This document shows positions 7,082 to 14,656 of a stretch of 20,074 bases of DNA, piece by piece. The first letter of the stretch is position 1; every line of letters begins with the position of its first letter. A model generated the notes under the pieces. It worked only from the letters and a program-made list of their open reading frames with translations, was not told the origin of the DNA and did no database searches. The position numbers were made by a program, and so were the translations under genes. Origin of the DNA: Lentisphaeria bacterium UBA7640 (GTDB lineage: Bacteria > Verrucomicrobiota > Lentisphaeria > Victivallales > Victivallaceae); assembly GCA_002483765.1 (NCBI GenBank), contig DLIO01000055.1, positions 1-20,074 of the forward strand, in the 5' to 3' direction.

Positions 7082-8992
7082 ATGAAAAATTATAAACCAT
7101 GGATATGGACAGAATTGTTATCATTTGATAATGTACAGCAAGATTTGGGGGTTTCTGCATACCTTGCAAAAACTGGATTTATTCCTGAAGTGATCTGCTT
7201 AATGTCTTCGACCCCAGATATTGTTTTTTTACACAAGCCATTAACTGAAGAAATAGTTTTATCACCAGCGATCTGTTCGCGCGATGGTCATGCGGGTAAT
7301 GAGGAACGTCGAAGACAGGATTGGACTAATTTTCAATTGAGAGATTTAGTGGGTAGTTTGCACAATGCCGGAATTAAAGTGTATTTATCACTTTTTACTG
7401 TTTTTTATCAGGACAAACATCACCATGAATGGACATCTGATCATCATGAAGCTTTGCAAGAGTGGGATTTTCAAGGCAAAGGACTGAATGTCAATGTGTT
7501 ACGCAGATTCAAAAATGGTACTTATGTTGAAGATTTTTTTATTGAAAAGCTTGTTACAGTTGCTCAAGACTACGGTTTCGACGGTTGGCATGGTCCGGAC
7601 GGGTTTGGCCCTTTAGGTTCCGGTGCGCTTCCCTATACAGATTGTTCCGATGATATGATGGGGCAGTTCAGTGAAACTCTTAACTCTAAATTACCCGAGT
7701 GCGTTTCCTGTATCTCTGATGGAGATATTAAAATTCTTCAAAAAAGGATGGAATGGATATGGGCTAACTTACGCAAAGAATGGATAAAATTTAACACCAA
7801 CCGATGGGCTACTTTCTGGACAAAAGTGACTGCGGCAATGCATAAGATAAATAAAAAAACCGCAATAAATTCCGCTTGGACTAAAGCTAGTTTTGAAGCT
7901 GAATACCGCTACGGTATTGATTATAAAAAAATAATGGACACTAAGGTCGATCACATGGTGGTTGAAACTGTTGCGAACGGAGTATCTTTATCTGGAGGCA
8001 GAGAGCAAGATTATCACTATGAATATCTAGCTATGCTGATGACAATAAAAGCTTATGCGCCAGAAATGAAACTTATTACTCTGCATGGCGTAAAAGATGT
8101 TGTCGAGAATTGGGATTTACTGCGCCATGCTCCGACGATGTTGCAGCGAGAATTTTATTCATTAGCCAATGTTTATTATAGGGGGAAACGCATTTCAGAA
8201 GGATTTTTAACTTGCCTTGGCGATGGTATAAAAGCTGAAGAATGGAAGATGCTTAGAGATTTGTGGGATTTTTCTTTTGACGGAAAATCACAAAAACAAG
8301 GTAGTGTCACCGTTATCTGGTCAGATGATGCCCATAATAAATTACTTGATGATTATTTACAACATGGAACTTGGAGCGTATGCAGGCAAATGCAGTATCT
8401 CTTAGAGCGTGGAGTGCAAGTACAAAATATTGATCGTATAGAAAATCTGAATAAGGTTAGCGGAACAATTTTCATCGCCAATGTACATTTATTAGGTTCA
8501 GCAGAATTGAAAAAAGTCGAAGCTTATAGAGATGGGGAAGTCATCATGACTGAAAGAAGGGATGGTAGATATATTTGTAAAACGCTCAATAAAGATATTT
8601 CATCGTCACCCTGTTCCTTCAAAGACTATAGACCCCCTCTTGGATTTCGTGACCCCATAAGTTATTGTACTATTAATGACGAATTTTGGGATGCAATAGC
8701 GAATACATTAAATGCGCTTGAGTCCCTTGTCAGCACAGACAATAAGGATGTCAGTTTTATGACTCAAGTTATGGATGAAAACACTCTTATTCTCGCGGTA
8801 AAAAATAAAAAATTTACTTACTTGGCTCCAGTGATCACGTTTACCAGAAACATCAAAGAACTTCATGTCATCTCCAGTTTTCCTTGGACAAAACAACAAT
8901 TTTCAGGAAAGAGTTTTACCTTAAACAAGGTTCCTCCCAAAGGCGTAGTCGTAATCAAGGTGTCTCTCGACATGAATGAGTTAATAGATTAG
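7082..8992 (+). CDS. Probable cytoplasmic glycoside hydrolase, GH42-like architecture
   Basis: 636 residues, no signal peptide. The first ~390 residues look like a TIM barrel: WTNFQLRDLVGSLHNAGIKVYLSLFT is a typical barrel strand-helix step, and GFDGWHGPDGFGP (165-177) resembles the conserved strand-4 loop with acidic Asp167 and Asp173. About 409-495 looks like a Rossmann/GATase1-like domain (VTVIWSDDAHN, LLERGVQVQNIDRIENL, GTIFIANVHLL), as in the trimerisation domain of GH42 beta-galactosidases. About 555-630 is a small beta domain ending PPKGVVVIKV. AAGGAAA (7069-7075) with a 6-base spacer supports the ATG. It probably acts on oligosaccharides imported after extracellular cleavage by the upstream proteins. 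The three-part architecture is my inference from sequence texture, and the substrate is unknown. Confidence 0.55.
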   Translation: MKNYKPWIWTELLSFDNVQQDLGVSAYLAKTGFIPEVICLMSSTPDIVFLHKPLTEEIVLSPAICSRDGHAGNEERRRQDWTNFQLRDLVGSLHNAGIKVYLSLFTVFYQDKHHHEWTSDHHEALQEWDFQGKGLNVNVLRRFKNGTYVEDFFIEKLVTVAQDYGFDGWHGPDGFGPLGSGALPYTDCSDDMMGQFSETLNSKLPECVSCISDGDIKILQKRMEWIWANLRKEWIKFNTNRWATFWTKVTAAMHKINKKTAINSAWTKASFEAEYRYGIDYKKIMDTKVDHMVVETVANGVSLSGGREQDYHYEYLAMLMTIKAYAPEMKLITLHGVKDVVENWDLLRHAPTMLQREFYSLANVYYRGKRISEGFLTCLGDGIKAEEWKMLRDLWDFSFDGKSQKQGSVTVIWSDDAHNKLLDDYLQHGTWSVCRQMQYLLERGVQVQNIDRIENLNKVSGTIFIANVHLLGSAELKKVEAYRDGEVIMTERRDGRYICKTLNKDISSSPCSFKDYRPPLGFRDPISYCTINDEFWDAIANTLNALESLVSTDNKDVSFMTQVMDENTLILAVKNKKFTYLAPVITFTRNIKELHVISSFPWTKQQFSGKSFTLNKVPPKGVVVIKVSLDMNELID

Positions 8993-9082
8993 TGAGTTCT
9001 GTAATCAAAAGAATTCGCTTGGGCTTGCACGGAGTTTACAAATTATTTTGTGTTTCGGATTTGCGGTAACAAGAAGTGTTAA

Positions 9083-9139
9083 TTTTTCGGCTAAATACCC
9101 CGTATGCTTGTTATGCCTGCATCGGGGATAGTCGAAAAA
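9083..9139 (+). promoter_or_regulatory. Long imperfect hairpin in the leader of the PHP-domain gene
   Basis: Arms TTTTTCGGCTA (9083-9093) and TAGTCGAAAAA (9129-9139) pair over 11 bp with one G-U. After an asymmetric internal loop, CCCCG (9098-9102) pairs with CGGGG (9123-9127). Then ATGC (9104-9107) pairs with GCAT (9119-9122) around an 11-base loop. The 3' side ends in A, not U, so it is not a normal terminator for the + strand. It ends 14 bases before the AGGAG of the next gene. It could be a regulatory leader structure or a small mobile-repeat remnant. Confidence 0.55.
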
Positions 9140-9162
9140 CAACAAATATCTGTAGGAGTTAA

Positions 9163-9954
9163 ATGATGAGTACACCAAGATATGATTTTCATATTCACAC
9201 GGAATATTTAAAGTGCGCCGATGAAACTATGAAAATAAAAGATATAGTCAAGAGCTGTGAGGCACTAGGCATAACAAAACTGGCCATTACTGATCACCTT
9301 AATAATTTTGAAAAGGCCGACAAACATTTTCAGATAGCCGAAGATATTGCAAAGTTAGAGACAAACATTGATGTTTATTTTGGTGTAGAACTAAACTATA
9401 TGGGATATGATGGTCAGTTTGCTTATAACGAAGAAATTAAAGAACGCATTGGGTTCCAATTCGCTATAGGCGGAATCCATTCTCTTTACGTGGATGAATA
9501 TAGCTTGGAGAAGATAATTGATATACAGCATATGCACCATATCAAAACTTGTGAGAACCCTCTTGTTTCTGTCCTTGTTCATCCATATTGGCTTTCATTA
9601 TCTGTTTTTGTGAAAAATAATTGGCCAGTAGTTAATCATATTAAAGCATTACCAAAAAGTCATATCAAAGAATTGGCACAAGTATCGCGAGATACTCATA
9701 CAGGCATTGAAATTAATGCACACACACTTCTTTTGGAAGGCTTTGGCGAAGATTTTCAGAGATATTATGAGGAATATATTGGGATGTTAGCCGCAGAAGG
9801 AGCTGTCTTTTCCTTTGGTTCAGATACTCATACCATTAATACGCTGAAAGACATTGAGCTTTGTTTTGATCTTTCTAAAAAACTGAAACTAGAAGAAAAA
9901 CAAATTTGGAAGCCAGATTGTGAACCAATGAAAAGCCAAACATTCATTCAATAA
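9163..9954 (+). CDS. PHP-domain metallohydrolase (histidinol-phosphatase-like phosphoesterase)
   Basis: 263 residues, no signal peptide. All PHP metal-site motifs are visible in order: DFHIHT (H10, H12), ITDHL (D44, H45), GVELN (E76), GGIHS (H106), VLVHPYW (H140), and FGSDTHT (D221, H223). The family hydrolyses phosphate esters with a two- or three-metal centre; histidinol phosphatase and nucleotide or sugar-phosphate phosphatases belong to it. The neighbourhood shows no histidine genes, so a sugar-phosphate or nucleotide substrate linked to the upstream glycan genes is more likely than histidine synthesis (inference). Two adjacent ATGs occur: AGGAG (9154-9158) is 4 bases from the first and 7 from the second (9166), and the second has the better spacing. 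Confidence 0.85.
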   Translation: MMSTPRYDFHIHTEYLKCADETMKIKDIVKSCEALGITKLAITDHLNNFEKADKHFQIAEDIAKLETNIDVYFGVELNYMGYDGQFAYNEEIKERIGFQFAIGGIHSLYVDEYSLEKIIDIQHMHHIKTCENPLVSVLVHPYWLSLSVFVKNNWPVVNHIKALPKSHIKELAQVSRDTHTGIEINAHTLLLEGFGEDFQRYYEEYIGMLAAEGAVFSFGSDTHTINTLKDIELCFDLSKKLKLEEKQIWKPDCEPMKSQTFIQ

Positions 9955-10309
9955 TGATAATTCCAATACTTTTCAAGTAAGCGTAATGATGATTCAATTA
10001 TAGACCCGCTTTTCACTTTAGCCTCTCCCTATAAGCCACTGGAAAGATGTCGTCAGATTTCACTGCTTGTGGCATAGTTTATCCCCGATCCTTAATATTT
10101 TTGTCTGGCCGGAGTAGGTATTTTACTGTATAAAATGATATTCCATCGTTCAGATGTGGTTTTGGATTTTATGCGTTTTGTGCATTGCTGGCGTAAGTTG
10201 TCTTGAAATGGATTATTTATTACAGTAGATTATCCAGATAATAATTTTTGCTTCATAATAATTTTTATGTTCTTTGGTTTGTTTTATTTGGATTTTAAAG
10301 GAGAATGTC
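9955..10309. other. Intergenic stretch before the membrane glycosyltransferase
   Basis: No gene is supported in this AT-rich 355-base gap. It contains a candidate promoter (10203-10231) and a 12-base direct repeat ATAATAATTTTT at 10238-10249 and 10255-10266. I see no convincing terminator for the PHP gene. It marks the change from glycan genes on the left to envelope and housekeeping genes on the right. Confidence 0.5.
10203..10231 (+). promoter_or_regulatory. Candidate sigma70-like promoter for the ArnT-like glycosyltransferase
   Basis: TTGAAA (10203-10208) and TAGATT (10226-10231) are separated by exactly 17 bases, with 5/6 and 4/6 consensus matches. The 12-base direct repeats lie between this box and the start codon at 10310, which would give a leader of about 70 bases. 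Confidence 0.4.
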
Positions 10310-11974
10310 GTGAAAAAAATCGGATTATGGTTGATTGCTTTGTATCTGATTCTTTATATTATTCCACTGGGCTCGCGGGCGTTACTTGAACCTGACGAAG
10401 TGCGCTATGGCACCATCGCGCGTGAAATAATTGAGAGTGGCGATTGGGTTGTGCCGCGGATTAACGGTTTGCGCTATTTTGAAAAACCAATCATGGGTCA
10501 TTGGGGGAATGCTTTGGCACAACTAGCATTTGGCCAAAATAATTTTGCGGTGCGTATTGCTTCAGCAGTGGCGACGGGTTTTTCCGCATTGTTGCTTTTT
10601 CTGCTAGTGCGCCGTGAACCGGAAAATCGTGATTTTGCGCTTGGAACAACTGCCGTTTTTCTGAGTTGCGCGTTGGTCTATTTTGTTGGAACATTTTCAG
10701 TGCTGGATGCGATGTTTTCGGCGTGGGTGACGGCGACGTTGGTGTTTTTCTATTGTGGTGCCGCGGCAAAGAGTTTTAAAGAGCGTTACAGCTTTTTAGT
10801 ACTGGCTGGGATCACTTGTGGATGTGCTTTTTTAACCAAAGGACTTCTGGCTTTTGCGATTCCCGGGATAACTATTATTGCGTGGTTGATTTGGGAAAAA
10901 CGTTACAGAGATATCTTGATTTTACCGTGGATTCCGTTAATTTTGGTGGTTTTGACCATCGCTCCATGGTCATATCTGGTCCATTTGCGTGATAACGATT
11001 TTTGGCGTTATTTTATTGTCGTGGAACATTTTCAACGTTTTTCACAAGATGTTGAATCACAGCATCCTGAGCCGTTTTGGTTTTTTATTCCAGTATTGCT
11101 TGGTGGTACGATCCCTTGGATATTTTTAATTCCAGGATTATGGAATGGTTACCGCGGTAAATTCAAAGAGTTATTTAGAAATCCATTGATGCGTTATGCT
11201 GCATGTTGGCTGGTGTTGCCATTTTTGCTGATGTCCGCTTCCAGTGGAAAACTAGGGCCTTATATTTTGCCGTGTTTTCCCGCAGTTGCTTTATTGATTG
11301 CTGTTGGTTTACGCGAATATCTAAAAATCGATAATTTGGGGCGCAGTTATCGAGTGCTTATTTATATTCTTGTTAGCGTGGCAGCCGTGGCGTTGATTGG
11401 TTTGACTGTGATTGAAGCACTTTATTTTTCTGGCGTTATTAAGTTTGCGGTCTTTGACCAGAGTGAAATTGGAAGAATGATTATTGCGATAGTTGCGATT
11501 GCGATTTTCGGTTTTGGATTGATGACAACTTTGCGTCAAAACTTGATCAACCGCCAACGTTTAATATTTTTTGGTTTAAGTGTGTTGCCAATATTTTTTG
11601 CTTGGCATTTTGTGATGCCCAACTTAGTGGCGAATCGTAAAGCACCCGGCAAATTCATCAATGAAGTTGCTGATCGTATTACTCCAGAAACGATAGTGGT
11701 TTCATATAAAAATCATGTTGCTGCGTTAGCCTGGTTTTTAAAAAGAGATGATATTTATGTTTATGGCCGTGGCGGGGAACTGACTTATGGATTGAACAAA
11801 TCTGATGCCGCAGGACGTTTACTCAGCAAAGAGGATTTCGAGAAAATGATAAAAAATAAGCCCGCGGGGCAGCGGGTGGTAATTTTTCACACTTCGAAAC
11901 GCCAATTTAATGAGTTGCCTCCAAGTCCCAACGTTTTTATTCGTGATGGCAATTATTTCGCTCAATACGACTGA
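10310..11974 (+). CDS. ArnT/PMT-family membrane glycosyltransferase
   Basis: 554 residues from a GTG start at 10310. The frame is open back to an ATG at 10274, but GGAG at 10300-10303 lies 6 bases before the GTG, which decides the start. This is a polytopic membrane protein. The first membrane helix is followed by the family's first-loop acidic motif LLEPDEVRYG (D29, E30), then IARE, NGLRYFEKPIMGHWG and many helices; a small soluble C-terminal domain starts near residue 440. ArnT-type enzymes move a sugar from an undecaprenyl-phosphate carrier to lipid A, and PMT-type enzymes move it to protein, on the periplasmic side. The donor and acceptor cannot be read here. The convergent downstream RfaE2 gene fits an envelope-glycan setting. 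A long GC palindrome follows the stop. Confidence 0.85.
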   Translation: MKKIGLWLIALYLILYIIPLGSRALLEPDEVRYGTIAREIIESGDWVVPRINGLRYFEKPIMGHWGNALAQLAFGQNNFAVRIASAVATGFSALLLFLLVRREPENRDFALGTTAVFLSCALVYFVGTFSVLDAMFSAWVTATLVFFYCGAAAKSFKERYSFLVLAGITCGCAFLTKGLLAFAIPGITIIAWLIWEKRYRDILILPWIPLILVVLTIAPWSYLVHLRDNDFWRYFIVVEHFQRFSQDVESQHPEPFWFFIPVLLGGTIPWIFLIPGLWNGYRGKFKELFRNPLMRYAACWLVLPFLLMSASSGKLGPYILPCFPAVALLIAVGLREYLKIDNLGRSYRVLIYILVSVAAVALIGLTVIEALYFSGVIKFAVFDQSEIGRMIIAIVAIAIFGFGLMTTLRQNLINRQRLIFFGLSVLPIFFAWHFVMPNLVANRKAPGKFINEVADRITPETIVVSYKNHVAALAWFLKRDDIYVYGRGGELTYGLNKSDAAGRLLSKEDFEKMIKNKPAGQRVVIFHTSKRQFNELPPSPNVFIRDGNYFAQYD

Positions 11975-11998
11975 TTGAAAAATCTATAATTTCACGCG

Positions 11999-12035
11999 TT
12001 AAGTTCGCGCGCGCATAATGCGCGCGCGAACTTAA
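11999..12035. terminator. Perfect 18-bp palindrome between convergent genes
   Basis: The arms 11999-12016 and 12018-12035 are perfect inverted repeats around A12017. Each has an alternating CG core flanked by TTAAGTT/AACTTAA. It lies 24 bases after the glycosyltransferase stop and 19 bases beyond the stop of the convergent RfaE2-type gene, so it could serve as a two-way terminator. No U-run follows on either strand. A second related copy is at 18456-18488. Confidence 0.6.
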
Positions 12036-12054
12036 GGAACATAATTAGATTGCG

Positions 12055-12573
12055 TCACGTGGCTTTTTTGATTTTTTCCAACATGCCAGTCGTGGAGAAA
12101 TTTTCGACGAATGGAATAAAGTGGAATTCTGCTTTGCAGTCAAGCAGTGCGGCGCGCTCTACGGAGTTTAATTTTTCAACATTGTAGTCGCCGCCCTTGA
12201 CGTAAACATCTGGTGCTAACGCACGCAGTTCTTTTGCACAGATTTGACTGTCAAATATCACGACTGCGTCCACAGATGATAGCGAAGCCAATAGATAGGC
12301 GCGGTCGTACTCGCTGACGATTGGGCGGGATGAACCTTTGAGTTCCCGCACTGAGCGGTCGGAATTGATTAAAACTAACTGGATATCACCGAAACAACGG
12401 CTTTCGTAGAGATATTGTGCGTGTCCGCGATGAAGAATGTCAAAGCACCCATTGGTGATGACTAACTGTTTTCCCTCGACGCGCTTGGCGTTACGCCAGG
12501 CCAAAGCCTGTTCGAGATCCATTATTACAGCCGCCGGATTAACGGGAACGTTACTGATATCAGTCAATTCCAA
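12055..12573 (-). CDS. rfaE2: D-glycero-beta-D-manno-heptose 1-phosphate adenylyltransferase-like (RfaE2/HldE C-domain)
   Basis: About 170 residues, one nucleotidyltransferase domain. Motifs: VITNGCFDILHRGHAQYL with the HxGH signature (H48, H51), LINSDRSVRELKG, RPIVSEYDRAYLLASL, PDVYVKGGDY, and a C-terminal STTGMLEKI. This matches stand-alone RfaE2 proteins, which adenylate heptose-1-phosphate in the ADP-heptose branch of LPS core synthesis. The variant KLNSVERAALL replaces the usual segment after KGGDY. The long frame begins with TTG at 12573, whose SD is only 2 bases away. A TTG at 12567 has AAGGA with an 8-base spacer and is the likelier start. Either start overlaps the end of the dCMP deaminase gene, so the two form an operon. 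Confidence 0.87.
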   Translation of the reverse strand: MELTDISNVPVNPAAVIMDLEQALAWRNAKRVEGKQLVITNGCFDILHRGHAQYLYESRCFGDIQLVLINSDRSVRELKGSSRPIVSEYDRAYLLASLSSVDAVVIFDSQICAKELRALAPDVYVKGGDYNVEKLNSVERAALLDCKAEFHFIPFVENFSTTGMLEKIKKAT

Positions 12574-13051
12574 GTTCCTTTTTTTCTTCTGGAGTGATCA
12601 ATGGACGAACTGCGACTCCGGCTTCTTGTAGTAATGCTAGCGCGCTGTCGGCAATGGAATATTTGCGATGATAAACCACTTCCGCGACTCCTGAGTTGAT
12701 AATCATTTTTGCGCACTGCAAGCAGGGACTGAAAGTGGTGTAAAGCGTCGAACCTTTGACCGAGATGCCGTGATAAGCCGCTTGGATAATAGAGTTTTCT
12801 TCGGCATGACTACAGAAACACTCTTCTAATGACGATCCCGATTCGATTTCGGGGTTTGAGCAACGCGGGCAACCGCCCTCATCACAATTTTTGATTCCTC
12901 GTGGAGTGCCATTATATCCAGTGGAAACAATTCGGGTATCTTTTACGATTACTGCTGCGACTTGACGGCGGCTGCAATTACTACGTCGGGTCACCACGTG
13001 TGCGATCTCCATAAAATAATTATCCCAATCGGGACGATCGAGCTTGGCCAT
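12560..13051 (-). CDS. Deoxycytidylate (dCMP) deaminase, ComEB-like
   Basis: 163 residues. It has the cytidine deaminase-family zinc site: HAEEN (H82, catalytic E84) and SPCLQCAKMI (C110, C113). NCSRRQVAAVIV at 25-36 and the inserted loop rich in cysteines (C56, C61, C64, C78, C80) with GYNGTPRG are features of dCMP deaminases, which convert dCMP to dUMP for dTMP synthesis. The length is normal for the family. GGAGA at 13059-13063 lies 7 bases before the ATG, and a candidate promoter is at 13089-13116. The gene overlaps the RfaE2-type gene downstream. It is divergent from the PurF-like gene across 152 bases. The pairing with an LPS gene is probably a simple housekeeping operon. Confidence 0.92.
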   Translation of the reverse strand: MAKLDRPDWDNYFMEIAHVVTRRSNCSRRQVAAVIVKDTRIVSTGYNGTPRGIKNCDEGGCPRCSNPEIESGSSLEECFCSHAEENSIIQAAYHGISVKGSTLYTTFSPCLQCAKMIINSGVAEVVYHRKYSIADSALALLQEAGVAVRPLITPEEKKELGID

Positions 13052-13088
13052 GATAAAATCTCCGGTTAGATGAACGATTATTGAAACT

Positions 13089-13116
13089 AATTTATCGCAG
13101 AAGAGCCATTTTTCAA
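13089..13116 (-). promoter_or_regulatory. Candidate promoter of the dCMP deaminase-rfaE2 operon
   Basis: On the minus strand TTGAAA (13116-13111) and TAAATT (13094-13089) are 16 bases apart, with 5/6 and 4/6 consensus matches. The start would lie about 30 bases upstream of the deaminase ATG. A second TTGAAA occurs at 13134-13129. Confidence 0.35.
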
Positions 13117-13203
13117 CTGAATATAACCTTTCAATCTGATGAAAATGAAGTATTGTACTATCATTCGTTTTTCATCAATTTATTGTTTTAGGGATATTGA
13201 ATT

Positions 13204-14637
13204 ATGGGCGGTTTCTTTGGAGTTGTATCAAAATCTGACTGTGTGTGTGATCTTTTTTATGGAACCGATTACCATTCTCATCTAGGAACGTGGCGTGGCG
13301 GTTTGGCGGTTCTCGATGATGAGCAAAGGATACGCAGAACCATCCACGACATTACCAATTCGCAGTTCCGAACCAAATTTGACGCTGATCTCGATTATTT
13401 TAAAGGCAATGTCGGTATTGGTATCATTAGCGACTACGAAGATCAACCGCTAATCATCACTTCACATCTTGGTACCTTCACCATTGTTACGGTTGGGCGA
13501 ATCTTAAATTCTCACGAATTGATGCTGGATTCCTTTCGTTCTGGATTCGCGCAATTTTCAGAGATGAGTTGTGGTGAAATCAATCCAACTGAACTCGTTG
13601 CCACTCTTATTAATCAGAAAAATTCAATTACTGAGGGAATCGCATACGCCCAAGAGAAAATTGAGGGCTCATGTTCGATGTTGATTATGGCAGACAATGG
13701 GATTTATGCCGCGAGAGATCGCTACGGACGAACTCCAGTGATTATCGGTGCCAAGGAGGGTGCGCACGCCGTGACGATGGAAACTTCGGCTTTTCCAAAT
13801 CTCGATTATGAAGAAACTTATCGGCTCGGCCCTGGCGAAGTAACTTTTATCGAAGCCGACCAACTTACCCAGAAAAAAGCCCCCGGTGACCGCTGTCAAA
13901 TCTGTGCATTTTTCTGGGTTTACTTTGGTTATCCGTCCTCAGATTTTGAAGGGATCAATACCGAGTCAATGCGCTATCGAAACGGTGGACTATTGGCGCG
14001 CGATGAAATTAATGAAGTCGATTCAATCTGTGGCATCCCTGATTCTGGAGTCGCCCATGGACTTGGTTTCGCTCATGAGTCGGGAATACCTTACAAGCGT
14101 GCATTTGTTAAATACACGCCGACTTGGTCGCGCAGTTTTATGCCGCAAAACCAATCGGCGCGCGATATCATTTCCCGCATGAAATTAATCCCAGTGATGG
14201 ATCAGGTCAGGGGCAAAAGACTGTTGTTTTGCGACGATTCCGTGGTTCGCGGCACTCAGATGCGCGATACTGCGAAACGCCTTCACCGAGCTGGCGTCAA
14301 AGAGGTTCATGTTCGTTCTGCCTGCCCACCTTTGATGTTTAGCTGTAAATATCTCAACTTCAGCCGTTCCAAATCAGAAATGGATTTAGTAGCGCGACGC
14401 GCAGTCCGCAAGCTGGAGGGTGATAACCCTAATGTTGATATGAGCGAATATACGGATGCCAAAAACCCAAAACATCAAGCGATGGTGACAGAAATTTGTC
14501 GCGAGTTGAATCTTGATTCGCTACGTTACCAAACTCTAGACGATATGGTCAAAGCGATAGGTTTGCCCAAAGAACGGGTTTGCACCTATTGCTGGGACGG
14601 TCAGTCATGTTCAGAAGGGAACGACAAACCACAGTGA
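13204..14637 (+). CDS. PurF-like amidophosphoribosyltransferase paralogue lacking the N-terminal catalytic cysteine
   Basis: 477 residues with the full PurF layout: N-terminal Ntn-type glutaminase fold (1-225) and C-terminal phosphoribosyltransferase domain. The PRPP-binding motif LLFCDDSVVRGTQ (340-352, D344/D345) is intact. Cysteines matching the PurF [4Fe-4S] ligand regions are present (C231/C234, C374, C381, C460/C463), with contexts CQICAFFWVYFG and CTYCWDG. The N-terminus is MGGFFGVV instead of MCGIFGI, so the nucleophile Cys of the glutaminase is replaced by Gly. A MGGFFGV type of PurF homologue occurs in Bacteroidetes and related groups beside a normal PurF; this looks like that subgroup. 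It may use ammonia or another protein's glutaminase, or do something else. The start has AGGGA (13190-13194) with a 9-base spacer. A purM gene lies 1.9 kb away. Confidence 0.82.
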   Translation: MGGFFGVVSKSDCVCDLFYGTDYHSHLGTWRGGLAVLDDEQRIRRTIHDITNSQFRTKFDADLDYFKGNVGIGIISDYEDQPLIITSHLGTFTIVTVGRILNSHELMLDSFRSGFAQFSEMSCGEINPTELVATLINQKNSITEGIAYAQEKIEGSCSMLIMADNGIYAARDRYGRTPVIIGAKEGAHAVTMETSAFPNLDYEETYRLGPGEVTFIEADQLTQKKAPGDRCQICAFFWVYFGYPSSDFEGINTESMRYRNGGLLARDEINEVDSICGIPDSGVAHGLGFAHESGIPYKRAFVKYTPTWSRSFMPQNQSARDIISRMKLIPVMDQVRGKRLLFCDDSVVRGTQMRDTAKRLHRAGVKEVHVRSACPPLMFSCKYLNFSRSKSEMDLVARRAVRKLEGDNPNVDMSEYTDAKNPKHQAMVTEICRELNLDSLRYQTLDDMVKAIGLPKERVCTYCWDGQSCSEGNDKPQ

Positions 14638-14656
14638 TGCAGGTTTAACTGTATTT

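Noticed and set aside
9083..9139. Integron attC site
   Set aside because: The ends do not give the RYYYAAC / GTTRRRY core pair and there is no integrase or cassette array nearby.
10274..10309. ATG at 10274 as the start of the glycosyltransferase
   Set aside because: It lacks a ribosome site, whereas the GTG at 10310 has GGAG 6 bases upstream and gives a normal membrane-protein N-terminus.
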